This document shows, piece after piece, positions 46,989 to 55,032 of a DNA stretch of 64,000 nucleotides (its first letter is position 1; every line of letters begins with the position of its first letter). The notes beneath the pieces are model-generated. The model saw nothing but the letters and a program-made list of their open reading frames with translations. It ran no database searches and was not told the DNA's origin. The stretch is from JAICND01 sp040905905. GTDB taxonomy: Bacteria > Actinomycetota > Acidimicrobiia > Spongiisociales > ZC4RG35. A program made the position numbers and the translations under genes. The DNA is taken from positions 62,001 to 126,000 of the forward strand of contig JBBDQN010000051.1 of the NCBI GenBank assembly GCA_040905905.1, in the 5' to 3' direction.

Positions 46989-47915
46989 ATGAGTCTGTCC
47001 AAGGAAAGTGCGCAGCAGTACAGGCAGATAGATGCCGCTTTTTGGGAGCGATACGGTCTCTCCCCGAAGGAACAAATGGTCGAGGTAGGACCGCCTGCCA
47101 CGACCCTGCGAGTACTCGAGTGGGGAGATGGCCCTCCGGTCTTCTTCATCCACGGCAACGCCGGACCCGGCGCCTGTTTCGCACCGTTGATCGCCGAGTT
47201 GAGCGGTCATCGCTGCCTCGTGCTTGAGCGTCCTGGCTGGGGCCTCAGCTCTCCTATCGACTACTCGCGCGGCGAGTTCAAGTCGATCGTGGCCTCTCTC
47301 CTCGCCTCGACGCTTGAGCGCCTTGGAGTCGACAAGGTCAGCATCGTGGCGGGCTCCATCGGCAACCTCTGGGCTCTCCGCTTCGCACAAGCACACCCCT
47401 CCCGCGTCGAACGCCTGGTCTTGCTCGGAGGGGGACCGCTGACTTCGGCGAATGTGGTTCCCAAGTTTGTGAAGCTGCTCCGCTCACCGCTCGGCAACAT
47501 CATCATCCGCGTCCCTGAGCGAAACCGGATGCTCCAACAACAGTTGCGGGGTCTAGGACATGGCCCCAGTCTCGACTCGGGACAGATCCCCGAGGGCCTT
47601 CTCGATTGGCACATGGGCATGTCCAGGACGACTAGTTGGACTCGCAACGAACGAGCCATGGTCAAGGCAATTGTCGGCCCGGAAGGCTTCGTGCCGGGCC
47701 TGGTTCTCGACGACGCCGAAGTAGCGAGGATTGATCAGCCGACGCTCATGATCTACGGCACTGCCGACCCCAATGGCTCGGTTGAGATCTGGAAGCGCTT
47801 TGTTGGTCTCATGCCTCGGGGCAACCTCAAGCTGGTGGAAAACGCTGGACACGTGGTTTGGTATGACGACCCCACCGGAGTCGGGACCATGGTCAACGAG
47901 TTCCTGAAAGGCTGA
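46989..47915 (+). CDS. Alpha/beta-hydrolase-fold enzyme
   Basis: 308 residues from ATG 46989 with GGAGGAAG ahead; earlier in-frame ATGs at 46899 and 46974 lack this signal. VFFIHGNAGPGACFAPLIAE gives the oxyanion HG; VAGSIGNLWALRFA is the nucleophile elbow with Ser in GSIGN; DPNGS after LMIYGTA carries the acid and NAGHVVWYD the His. A complete triad implies an esterase, lactonase or related enzyme. It is divergent from the HxlR regulator, which probably controls it. Confidence 0.87.
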   Translation: MSLSKESAQQYRQIDAAFWERYGLSPKEQMVEVGPPATTLRVLEWGDGPPVFFIHGNAGPGACFAPLIAELSGHRCLVLERPGWGLSSPIDYSRGEFKSIVASLLASTLERLGVDKVSIVAGSIGNLWALRFAQAHPSRVERLVLLGGGPLTSANVVPKFVKLLRSPLGNIIIRVPERNRMLQQQLRGLGHGPSLDSGQIPEGLLDWHMGMSRTTSWTRNERAMVKAIVGPEGFVPGLVLDDAEVARIDQPTLMIYGTADPNGSVEIWKRFVGLMPRGNLKLVENAGHVVWYDDPTGVGTMVNEFLKG

Positions 47916-47994
47916 TGCGACTGGGCAAAGGTGGCCTCGGAAGTTTGATTCCTGGTCAAATCGGCTAAGTATTTCTCAACAACAAAGGAGCCAG

Positions 47995-48345
47995 ATGGCT
48001 TCCTACACCCTGAACAAGGCTGCCGTCGCCAGGGCCCGTAAGCTGATCGATAGCCGCCAGTATGTGCTCAATAGCGATTGGGGCGAGTCTCAGCCCAGCG
48101 CAGCCAATGAGAACGATTATCTCGAGTCGCACTCATGGGATGAGTATGCCGAATGGCACCTCGGCCTCACGGAAGGAGCGGCCGATGAGACCAAGGCCCT
48201 GTATGCATTTGTCTATGGCGATCTCCGCCGCCTGCATCGGACAGGTCTGATCGCTTGCGTCTACCGCGCCTCAGAGTGGCGACACAAAGAGGTCGAACTG
48301 GCGGCACACGACCTACTTCAATACCTGGATGAGGCAACTCGCTAA
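47995..48345 (+). CDS. Conserved hypothetical protein
   Basis: 116 residues from ATG 47995 with AAAGGAG eight bases ahead. The sequence is soluble and mainly helical: AAVARARKLIDSRQYVLNSD, then EYAEWHLGLTEGAADETKAL and FVYGDLRRLHRTGLIACVYR. No domain name comes to mind, though similar short proteins occur in actinobacteria. Neighbours give no functional hint. Confidence 0.7.
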   Translation: MASYTLNKAAVARARKLIDSRQYVLNSDWGESQPSAANENDYLESHSWDEYAEWHLGLTEGAADETKALYAFVYGDLRRLHRTGLIACVYRASEWRHKEVELAAHDLLQYLDEATR

Positions 48346-48421
48346 GGCCAAAGATGGGCGAGCGGGCCGGGAACCCGTCGACGCATCCCGACCCGCGCTA
48401 TTGATGCTTTCGATCTCCGGC

Positions 48422-48808
48422 TTAGGCCGCTCGCAGCTTCACACAGTTGGTAAAGCCGCCCTCAAAGACGAATGCTGAGATGTAGGTCCCATCGCCCACG
48501 AAGAACGTGTCAAGCGTGGGATGCGGGGCCAGCTTCGAAGCCGGATGATCGAAGTCGAAAGTGATCAAGACACCTGGTCCATTTACTCCGTCGTCAAATG
48601 GGGTGACTGACACTACGAAGCCAGTGGCGAACAGCGGCTTGGCGAAGTTGTCGGCGGCCGACCCACCAGACAATCCGGGCGGGAAATGATTTCCGTGCTC
48701 GCCGGCACAGAACATTCCCGTGATCTCGTGCACCGTCCCCGCCGCTGGTAGGGCCGAAGCCACCAAGGCGCCGACAGTAACAAGCGATATCGCAATGAGT
48801 CTTCTCAT
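48422..48808 (-). CDS. Secreted hypothetical protein
   Basis: 128 residues from ATG 48808, the internal start that gives a clean signal peptide (RRLIAISLVTVGALVASALP ending PAAG). The body has FCAGEHGNHFPPGLSGGSAA and ends FEGGFTNCVKLRAA; two cysteines may form a disulphide. The aromatic and Gly-rich beta content suggests a small exported beta-structured protein. No family recognised. Confidence 0.65.
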   Translation of the reverse strand: MRRLIAISLVTVGALVASALPAAGTVHEITGMFCAGEHGNHFPPGLSGGSAADNFAKPLFATGFVVSVTPFDDGVNGPGVLITFDFDHPASKLAPHPTLDTFFVGDGTYISAFVFEGGFTNCVKLRAA

Positions 48809-48935
48809 GTCTCCTCCTACTCCCATGTCCAAGTGGACACCGCACAAAAGTTAACGCGGGAAGACAACTAGGAGACGTCAGACCAGCGAAAAGTTAGACG
48901 ACGCCTGGCGGAAAACCCTTTAGAGGGGCGACGAC

Positions 48936-49496
48936 CTAACTGTGGGTTTCGAACGTGCCGCTGAAGTTGACCCCGTCCGTCATGCTTCCGTTGGTAGGAA
49001 GAACCACCAGGTTGGTGCACTCGAAGTTGCCGGCGGTGCCATCGGCTTCCGATCTGTCGATATCGACCTGGCACTGGTCGATCCCTCCACTGATGACGCC
49101 ATCGTTGGTGCCGTAGGTCACAAAGAAGCTCTCGTCATCGAGCATGATCGTGAGGATGCCGTCACCCGTTCCATCGATCTTGGGGGCGAAGCTCATGCTC
49201 CAAATGTCGTTCACAAAGACGCTGGCGGCAGGGATGAACGGCCACTCGCCTTCGTCTTCCCAGTTGCCGCTGATTTCGAAGCGCACACTGCCGTTGTTGC
49301 CGACGTCGACAGCTCCCGAACCGGTATCGGTCGATCCCTCATCTTCCCCGCCCGCAACCGTCCGTGCTGTGGTCGTCACGGAGTCGTCGCCACCCGACGC
49401 GTCATCACCGGATGTGTCACCACCGGCGCCACCTCCACAAGCACCCAGCAGCAAAACAACCAACAACAAAAGGGCGAAATGGCGCGTCTTATTCAT
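48936..49496 (-). CDS. Lipoprotein of unknown function
   Basis: 186 residues from ATG 49496 (the frame continues upstream without a signal). Signal HFALLLLVVLLLGAC gives the lipobox LGAC; an Asp/Ser/Thr-rich linker follows (GDTSGDDASGGDDSVTTT). The folded part includes VRFEISGNWEDEGEWPFIPA and SMSFAPKIDGTGDGILTIML, a likely beta-sandwich. Ends KVD-free, in GVNFSGTFETHS. No family recognised. Its start region faces the LuxR-type gene across a shared 77-base gap that holds the 26-bp repeated element. Confidence 0.72.
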   Translation of the reverse strand: MNKTRHFALLLLVVLLLGACGGGAGGDTSGDDASGGDDSVTTTARTVAGGEDEGSTDTGSGAVDVGNNGSVRFEISGNWEDEGEWPFIPAASVFVNDIWSMSFAPKIDGTGDGILTIMLDDESFFVTYGTNDGVISGGIDQCQVDIDRSEADGTAGNFECTNLVVLPTNGSMTDGVNFSGTFETHS

Positions 49497-49529
49497 GTGT
49501 GGAACGTACCGCTCGCCGTCACTCGACCG

Positions 49530-49555
49530 CACTAGGGAATCCCCCAGATTGTCGG
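49530..49555. promoter_or_regulatory. 26-bp repeated promoter element, copy 1
   Basis: CACTAGGGAAT followed by CCCCCAGATTGTCGG, 19 bases ahead of the LuxR gene. All but one base recur at 52272-52297. CTAGGG and CCCCAG form an imperfect mirror. Probable binding site of the neighbouring LuxR regulator. Confidence 0.6.
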
Positions 49556-49573
49556 GGTATCTAGATTGCCTTC

Positions 49574-52249
49574 GTGATCCTGGGGAGGGAGCCAGAACAG
49601 AACGAACTCGGGGCTTTGCTGGCGCGTCTCCGGTCTGGGGAAGGTGGCACCGTCGTGCTGGTTGGTGAGGCCGGAATCGGCAAGACCACACTCCTGGAGT
49701 GGGTTGCTGCGAACTCGGTGGATCTGGGACTCTTGCGAGCCTCTGGCAGGGAGTCTGAGGCCGATCTTCCATTCGTGGCACTGGCCGACCTACTGCGACC
49801 ACTCGACAGCTTGATCGAGTTGCTGCCGGCTCCCCAAGCCCGGGCTCTCAGCTCGGCCCTCCTCCTCACGAAGGCAAGAAACGGGGATCGTCTGGCTGTC
49901 AGCGCTGCAACGGCTCACCTTCTCGGGCTCGCCGCGCAAGGCCAGCCAGTGCTGTTGCTGATCGATGACTACCACTGGCTCGACAGCTCTTCCCGCGAGG
50001 TCATCGACTTCGTGGCGCGGCGGACCAATCCCGTCGGGTTCAGCCTCATCGTGGCGACTCGTGGTCAGACCCCGCCCGAGCACGGCGGCAAGCTCATCCA
50101 ACTCGAACCGCTCTCCAATCCGGCCGCCACCGAGTTGCTGCGGAGCAGAGGGCCGGTCACCTCGGAGACGGAACGAAGGTTGGTCGAGTTGGCGGCGGGT
50201 AATCCTCTCGCCCTGGTCGAGCTGCCTCTCGATCTGCCAGCGACGGATCGACCCGCTTCGGTGTCGTCCGCGATCGAAAGAACCTTCCGAAGTCATCTTG
50301 ATCGCTTGTCCGAGCCATCCCGTCTGGCGGTCTTGTGCGCAGCAGTGGAGGGGACGGGAGCAGTGGCTCCGGTTCTGGCCACTTTGGGATCTTTGGGTCT
50401 CGGCGGGAGTGGCCTCACCGAGGCAGTCGAAGCAGGCTTGCTGAGCGTCGACGACTCGATGCTGAGGTTCCGCCATCCTCTGCTCCGTTCGGTCGCCCAC
50501 CAGACGGCCCGACCAGACGAAGTTCGACGCATGCATGTGGCGCTCGCAGACACCCTTACCGACCAGGATCAAAGGGCCTGGCACCTAGCGATGGCGGCCA
50601 CCGGACCCGACGAAGAGGCAGCGGCTGGCTTGGAACGTTCCGCCCACCGGGCGCTTGCAAAGGGGGCGGCAGCATCGGCTGCGGCGGCATTCAGCAAAGC
50701 GGCCGGACTGAGCGCCGATCGCATGGCGAAGGTTCAACGTTTGGAAGCCGGCGCCCGCGCCGCCCACTGGGCGGGAAACATGACGCTGACCGCATCTTTG
50801 ATCGAACAGGTTCGGACGTTGACCGGGCCTGCCCATTCCAATCCGGCCATGTTCCTGCTCGAGGCCGACATCCGCATGCGACGGGGCGACTTTGCTGGTG
50901 CCTCGGCCACTCTGCGACTCGAGGCCACCCGCATTGCCGGCCACCACCCTGAACGCGCCGCCACGATGCTCCTGGTGGCCGCCAAGCTGCGGGTCTACCG
51001 GTTCGAGGCAGCCGCGGCACTCACCGAGGTGGAGGCCGCTCTCGCCCTTATCCCGGAGGGGGAACTTGACGTCGTACACCTGACCGCGGTGGCGATGGCC
51101 AGCACCATGGCGGGAAGCGTTGGCGCCAGGGAAGCGGTCCACCAGGCGATGGAGGCGGCGACTGCCTCCCCCCATGGGCATACCCATACCTTGGGGATTG
51201 GATGGCCGCTGGTGTGGCTGGAGGAATACGACCTGGCCCGCAGCTTCATCGCCCGTTCGGTTGCCATCCAGAGGAAGGGCGGATTTCTCTCTTACCTCCC
51301 GCAGGCTCTGCTGGCGATGGCGGAACTCGACTTCCGGACCGGCCATTGGGACCAGGCTCGCACCGACGCCCACGAAGCGTTGCGTCTCTTCGAAGAAAGC
51401 CAACAGCCAACCGAAGCTGCTATCGCCTCGGCCTTCCTGGCCAGATTGGGAGCAGCCTGCGGCGAAGAGCAACCTGCCCGGGCTCACGCCGCCGCCGCCC
51501 ACAACAGCGATGCGCGCTCGGGGTTGCGGGCCGCCACCGCGTACGCTGGCGTCGCTCTCGGAGTGCTCGAGATGGGTCGGGCCAAGTACCCAGAAGCGAT
51601 CGAGCATTTTGAAGCAGCCAACGCGATCGGCAATGCAGGTGGAATCGGAGAGCCGTGGCTGCTCCCGTTGGAAGCAGACCTCGCCGAAGCATTGACCCGA
51701 AACGGCGACCCGGTCAGGGCACTAGAGGTTGCCGAAGCTTCGGTCAAGGCCGCCAGGGCCGCGGGGAGCCGATCCGCCCTCGCCGCAGGCTTACGTGCCA
51801 CCGGTCTCGCCCTCCCCGACAAGTCTTTCGATGAAGCTTTCGACGAAGCGATCGCCATCCACCAACAAGTCCCCACCCCGTTCGAACTCGCTCGAACCCT
51901 GCTCTGCTTCGGGGAGCGACTCCGCCGAACCAAGGCGCGGATCGAGGCGAGGCGACAGCTTCGCCAGGCCTTGTCCATCTTTGAGATGCTCGGAGCTGAA
52001 CCCTGGTCGGCTCGATCCCGGGCCGAACTAGCTGCCTCGGGAGAGACTCTCGAGAGGTCACACTCGCACGCGAGGCTGACTCCCCAAGAACGCCAGGTCG
52101 CCACCATCGTCGCCTCCGGCGCTACCAATCGAGAAGCGGCCGCGACCCTTTTCGTCAACGCCAAAACCATCGAGTTCCACCTGGGCAACATCTACCGGAA
52201 GCTGGGAGTGCGGTCCCGCACCGAGCTCGCCAACGTCTTTCGGCGCTAG
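49574..52249 (+). CDS. Large LuxR-family ATPase regulator (LAL-like)
   Basis: 891 residues from GTG 49574. An AAA/STAND ATPase lies first: Walker A LVGEAGIGKTTLLEW and Walker B LLLIDDYHWLDSS. The middle (about 350-800) is helical TPR-like. The C-terminal LuxR helix-turn-helix (about 828-888) reads LTPQERQVATIVASGATNRE then TIEFHLGNIYRKLGVRSRT. It should bind DNA when the ATPase is switched by a ligand. A 26-bp element occurs before this gene and again before the next gene, a sign of autoregulation and a direct target. Confidence 0.92.
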   Translation: MILGREPEQNELGALLARLRSGEGGTVVLVGEAGIGKTTLLEWVAANSVDLGLLRASGRESEADLPFVALADLLRPLDSLIELLPAPQARALSSALLLTKARNGDRLAVSAATAHLLGLAAQGQPVLLLIDDYHWLDSSSREVIDFVARRTNPVGFSLIVATRGQTPPEHGGKLIQLEPLSNPAATELLRSRGPVTSETERRLVELAAGNPLALVELPLDLPATDRPASVSSAIERTFRSHLDRLSEPSRLAVLCAAVEGTGAVAPVLATLGSLGLGGSGLTEAVEAGLLSVDDSMLRFRHPLLRSVAHQTARPDEVRRMHVALADTLTDQDQRAWHLAMAATGPDEEAAAGLERSAHRALAKGAAASAAAAFSKAAGLSADRMAKVQRLEAGARAAHWAGNMTLTASLIEQVRTLTGPAHSNPAMFLLEADIRMRRGDFAGASATLRLEATRIAGHHPERAATMLLVAAKLRVYRFEAAAALTEVEAALALIPEGELDVVHLTAVAMASTMAGSVGAREAVHQAMEAATASPHGHTHTLGIGWPLVWLEEYDLARSFIARSVAIQRKGGFLSYLPQALLAMAELDFRTGHWDQARTDAHEALRLFEESQQPTEAAIASAFLARLGAACGEEQPARAHAAAAHNSDARSGLRAATAYAGVALGVLEMGRAKYPEAIEHFEAANAIGNAGGIGEPWLLPLEADLAEALTRNGDPVRALEVAEASVKAARAAGSRSALAAGLRATGLALPDKSFDEAFDEAIAIHQQVPTPFELARTLLCFGERLRRTKARIEARRQLRQALSIFEMLGAEPWSARSRAELAASGETLERSHSHARLTPQERQVATIVASGATNREAAATLFVNAKTIEFHLGNIYRKLGVRSRTELANVFRR

Positions 52250-52271
52250 TCCTTTGCGAACTGGGTCACGG

Positions 52272-52297
52272 CACTAGGGAAACCCCCAGATTGTCGG
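52272..52297. promoter_or_regulatory. 26-bp repeated promoter element, copy 2
   Basis: Same as 49530-49555 except one base (A for T in the centre). It lies 73 bases ahead of the lipoprotein start and just before a hairpin, so the lipoprotein is the likely target of the LuxR protein. Confidence 0.6.
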
Positions 52298-52307
52298 TCC
52301 AACCACC

Positions 52308-52358
52308 CCTTCTTGCGTAGAAAGCTGCCCGCAAACGGCGAGGATCTACGCAAGAAGG
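52308..52358 (+). promoter_or_regulatory. Hairpin overlapping the ribosome-binding site of the lipoprotein gene
   Basis: CCTTCTTGCGTAGA at 52308-52321 pairs perfectly with TCTACGCAAGAAGG at 52345-52358 around a 23-base loop. AAGGAGG (52355-52361) begins in the right arm, eight bases before GTG 52370, so pairing would hide part of it. A related stem occurs at 57034-57077. Confidence 0.6.
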
Positions 52359-52369
52359 AGGGCTAGAGC

Positions 52370-53302
52370 GTGAGACGCCCGCTGGTTGTTGCAATGTTGT
52401 TGTGCCTGCTCGGTGGCTGCGGCGGAGGTGGCCTTACGACCACGACCGTCGCGGCCGCGGTCACCATCACCACCACCACTGCCTCCACCACAACCACCGA
52501 ACGATCCGATGAGGCGGTCACGCTCGAGGTACCGGCCGAGCTGGGAGCGGGGACCGAGTTCACGGTTGACTGGACCGGCCCCGACAACCAGGGCGACTAC
52601 ATAACGATCGTCCCGGTCGGCGCCGACGAAGGGGTATACGAGTCCTACTTTGACACCGTCGATGGGCCTACCGGCACGCTGTTGGCACCGACCACCACCG
52701 GTGAATACGAAGTTCGCTATGTCGATGGCGAATCATCTGCAACGGTCCATCAAGTAACCGTCACGGTGCTGCCCTTTGTGGTCACACTGACTCCCCCTGA
52801 GACTGTCGAAGGCGGAAGCGAATTCGAAGTGGCGTTTTCCGGTCCCGACGGGCCTGGCGACTATGTCACGGTCGTCCCGGTCGGCTCTCCCGAAGGCTTT
52901 TACGAGTCGTTCTTCTATACCGAACCTGGAAGCCCGGGGATCCTTGTAGCTCCCGTCGTCGTCGACACCTACGAGGTTCGTTACGTGACCGGTCAAGGCG
53001 AAACGCTCGGGTCAGCTGAGATCTCGGTCACTGCGTTTGTGGTCACCCTCGAAGCCCCCGGGGAAGTCGACGCTGGGGCCAGCTTCGAGATCACCTGGAC
53101 CGGTCCCGATGGTCCGAGCGACTACATCACGATCGCTCCGGCCGGGTCAGTGGTGGGTACCTATCTCGACTACAAGTACGTGAACGGTGGAAGCCCGTTG
53201 ACACTGACGGCACCCGCTGACCCGGGTGACTACGAGATTCGCTATGTATCTGAGCGGGTGCCCGATCTGATCTTCGAGGCGATCCCACTCGTCGTGAGGT
53301 AG
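52370..53302 (+). CDS. Lipoprotein with three tandem Ig-like repeats
   Basis: 310 residues from GTG 52370. Lipobox LGGC, then a Thr-rich spacer. From about 48, three units of about 85 residues each hold TEFTVDWTGPDNQGDYITIV, SEFEVAFSGPDGPGDYVTVV and SFEITWTGPDGPSDYITIA, ending YEVRYVDG, YEVRYVTG and YEIRYVSE. Such repeats also occur in VWA/Ca-activated surface proteins. A binding or scaffold protein on the cell surface is likely. Its gene follows the LuxR gene and is probably its target. Confidence 0.85.
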   Translation: MRRPLVVAMLLCLLGGCGGGGLTTTTVAAAVTITTTTASTTTTERSDEAVTLEVPAELGAGTEFTVDWTGPDNQGDYITIVPVGADEGVYESYFDTVDGPTGTLLAPTTTGEYEVRYVDGESSATVHQVTVTVLPFVVTLTPPETVEGGSEFEVAFSGPDGPGDYVTVVPVGSPEGFYESFFYTEPGSPGILVAPVVVDTYEVRYVTGQGETLGSAEISVTAFVVTLEAPGEVDAGASFEITWTGPDGPSDYITIAPAGSVVGTYLDYKYVNGGSPLTLTAPADPGDYEIRYVSERVPDLIFEAIPLVVR

Positions 53303-53361
53303 CCGCCCAGCTTAGAATCGGACTCCAGTCGCCCCCCGGCGACATCAATCGGAGGCATCGA

Positions 53362-54177
53362 TTGGCCGCTGAACCGATCGAGATCATCCTGCTCCGGCAG
53401 TGGGCGAGTTACATCGCCGTTCCCACCTGGATCACCGATACCGAGGGGCGCCTGCTCTATTACAACGAGCCGGTCGAGTCGATCATCGGACTGCGCTTCG
53501 AGGAGGCGGACGAACTGCCGGCCGAGGACTTGGTCGATCGCTTAGCGATGTGCGAAGTCGACGGCACTCCCATCGCCAATTACGACCGTCCGCTCATCAT
53601 CGCTCTCACCAAACAGATGCCCGCTCACCGGCGGATCGGGCTCCGCAACGCCGATGGGACTGTCCGCGAGCTGGAGGACACCGCCATCCCCATCCTCAGC
53701 ACAGGTGACCGCCAACTGGGGGCGATGGTGACCATCTGGGACCCCAACCATCAGCCAGACTCCACCGGGCAGGGGACCAAGGAGCAAAGGGGCCAGTATC
53801 CGATTGAGGTGATCCTCAGCCGCCACTGGGCGTCGTACCTGGCGGTGCCCATCTGGATCACCAACCGGGCTGGCGCCCTCGTCTATAGCAACCGACCGGC
53901 CGAAGCCGTCACCGGGGCCCGATCCGAGGCGGGGGACTTCCCGGCGCCGATTCATGCCGAGCTCTTCAACGTCTGCGATCTCGACGGCTCACCGCTTGCC
54001 TCTGAGGACCTTCCCATCATGGTCGCCCTCACCAAACGTGTGGCCTCCCATCGGCCGCTGCGGTTCTGTGGCCTTGACGGGACTTGGCGCAATGTCGAAG
54101 TGACCGCGCTTCCGCTGGTGGGTCAGGGCGAACGATTGCTGGGATCGGTCGCCATGTTCTGGGAGGTCGATCCTTGA
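53362..54177 (+). CDS. Tandem PAS-like sensor protein
   Basis: 271 residues from TTG 53362 with GGAGG nine bases ahead. Two PAS-like halves share a pattern: WASYIAVPTWITDTEGRLLY then WASYLAVPIWITNRAGALVY, each followed by a N-P/E-AV..G helix and by LIIALTKQMPAHRRI or IMVALTKRVASHRPL. No kinase, cyclase or helix-turn-helix domain is attached, so the output must be another protein. It overlaps the MBL-fold gene by four bases (TTGA), which suggests that the pair works together. Confidence 0.8.
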   Translation: MAAEPIEIILLRQWASYIAVPTWITDTEGRLLYYNEPVESIIGLRFEEADELPAEDLVDRLAMCEVDGTPIANYDRPLIIALTKQMPAHRRIGLRNADGTVRELEDTAIPILSTGDRQLGAMVTIWDPNHQPDSTGQGTKEQRGQYPIEVILSRHWASYLAVPIWITNRAGALVYSNRPAEAVTGARSEAGDFPAPIHAELFNVCDLDGSPLASEDLPIMVALTKRVASHRPLRFCGLDGTWRNVEVTALPLVGQGERLLGSVAMFWEVDP

Positions 54178-55001
54178 GGGTTACACTCTGTGGCACCCGC
54201 GGTTCGGTGGGAAGGGCTGGAGGGAAGACGGTCCGCTACGGCGGTGACACCTCCTCGGTGACGGTGCAGGGTCCCGACGGCGAACTTCTCATCCTCGACG
54301 CCGGGTCGGGGATCGCTAACGCCCACGATCTAATCGGCCCCCGGGTCCAGCGCATCGACATCCTCCTGACTCACCTCCACATGGACCACATCCAGGGTCT
54401 CGGGTTTTTTCGTCCTCTCTACAACCCCGAGATCGAGACCCACATCTGGGGTCCGGTCTCAACCACAGCAGGTCTCGCCAGCCGGCTGAGCCGGTACCTC
54501 TCCCCACCCCTGTTCCCGGTCCGCCTCCGCGACCTTCACTCGGTTCACCTCCACGACGTTCCTCCGGGTCCCCTATCCGTGCCGAATTTCTCGGTGAGCG
54601 CCGACCTGGTCATCCATCCGGGACCCACCCTCGGATACCGGGTGGAGGAAAACGGACATAGCATCGCCTACCTGCCCGATCATGAACCGGCCCTGGGATC
54701 ACCCACCTTCGATGAGACCTCCTGGTTGTCGGGGTATTCGATCATCGAGGGCGTGGACTTGCTGATCCACGACGCTCAATACTCCGACGACGAATATCGC
54801 GCCAAGATCGGTTGGGGGCACAGCAGCTACCGGCAGGCCCTCGCCCTCGCCCGAGCCGCCGAAGTCCGAACCCTGGTGACCTTCCACCACGATCCCGAGC
54901 ACACCGACGAGGAACTCGACCGGCTCCACGAACAGCTCAGGCTCGAAGATCCGGGACTCGAGTTGGTGGCGGGGTTAGAAGGGACGGTCCTGAGCCTTTG
55001 A
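54174..55001 (+). CDS. MBL-fold metallohydrolase
   Basis: 275 residues from TTG 54174 inside the PAS stop, behind GGGAGG. The zinc motif THLHMDHIQG gives H-x-H-x-D-H; LHDVP, then AYLPDHEP and IHDAQYSDDEY provide later ligands, and RTLVTFHHDPEHTDEEL the final His. The start RVTLCGTRGSVGRAGGKTVR is typical of the RNase Z-like/PhnP-like branch. It probably hydrolyses a phosphodiester or cyclic nucleotide-like substrate. The overlap with the PAS gene implies sensory control. Confidence 0.87.
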   Translation: MRVTLCGTRGSVGRAGGKTVRYGGDTSSVTVQGPDGELLILDAGSGIANAHDLIGPRVQRIDILLTHLHMDHIQGLGFFRPLYNPEIETHIWGPVSTTAGLASRLSRYLSPPLFPVRLRDLHSVHLHDVPPGPLSVPNFSVSADLVIHPGPTLGYRVEENGHSIAYLPDHEPALGSPTFDETSWLSGYSIIEGVDLLIHDAQYSDDEYRAKIGWGHSSYRQALALARAAEVRTLVTFHHDPEHTDEELDRLHEQLRLEDPGLELVAGLEGTVLSL

Positions 55002-55004
55002 CCA

Positions 55005-55019
55005 CCTGAGGTTCTCAGG
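55005..55019. terminator. Short hairpin between convergent genes
   Basis: CCTGAG-GTT-CTCAGG is a perfect six-base stem in the 31-base gap between the convergent MBL and cyclase genes. There is no T-tract, so termination is possible but weakly supported. Confidence 0.3.
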
Positions 55020-55032
55020 ACGACCATCGGGC

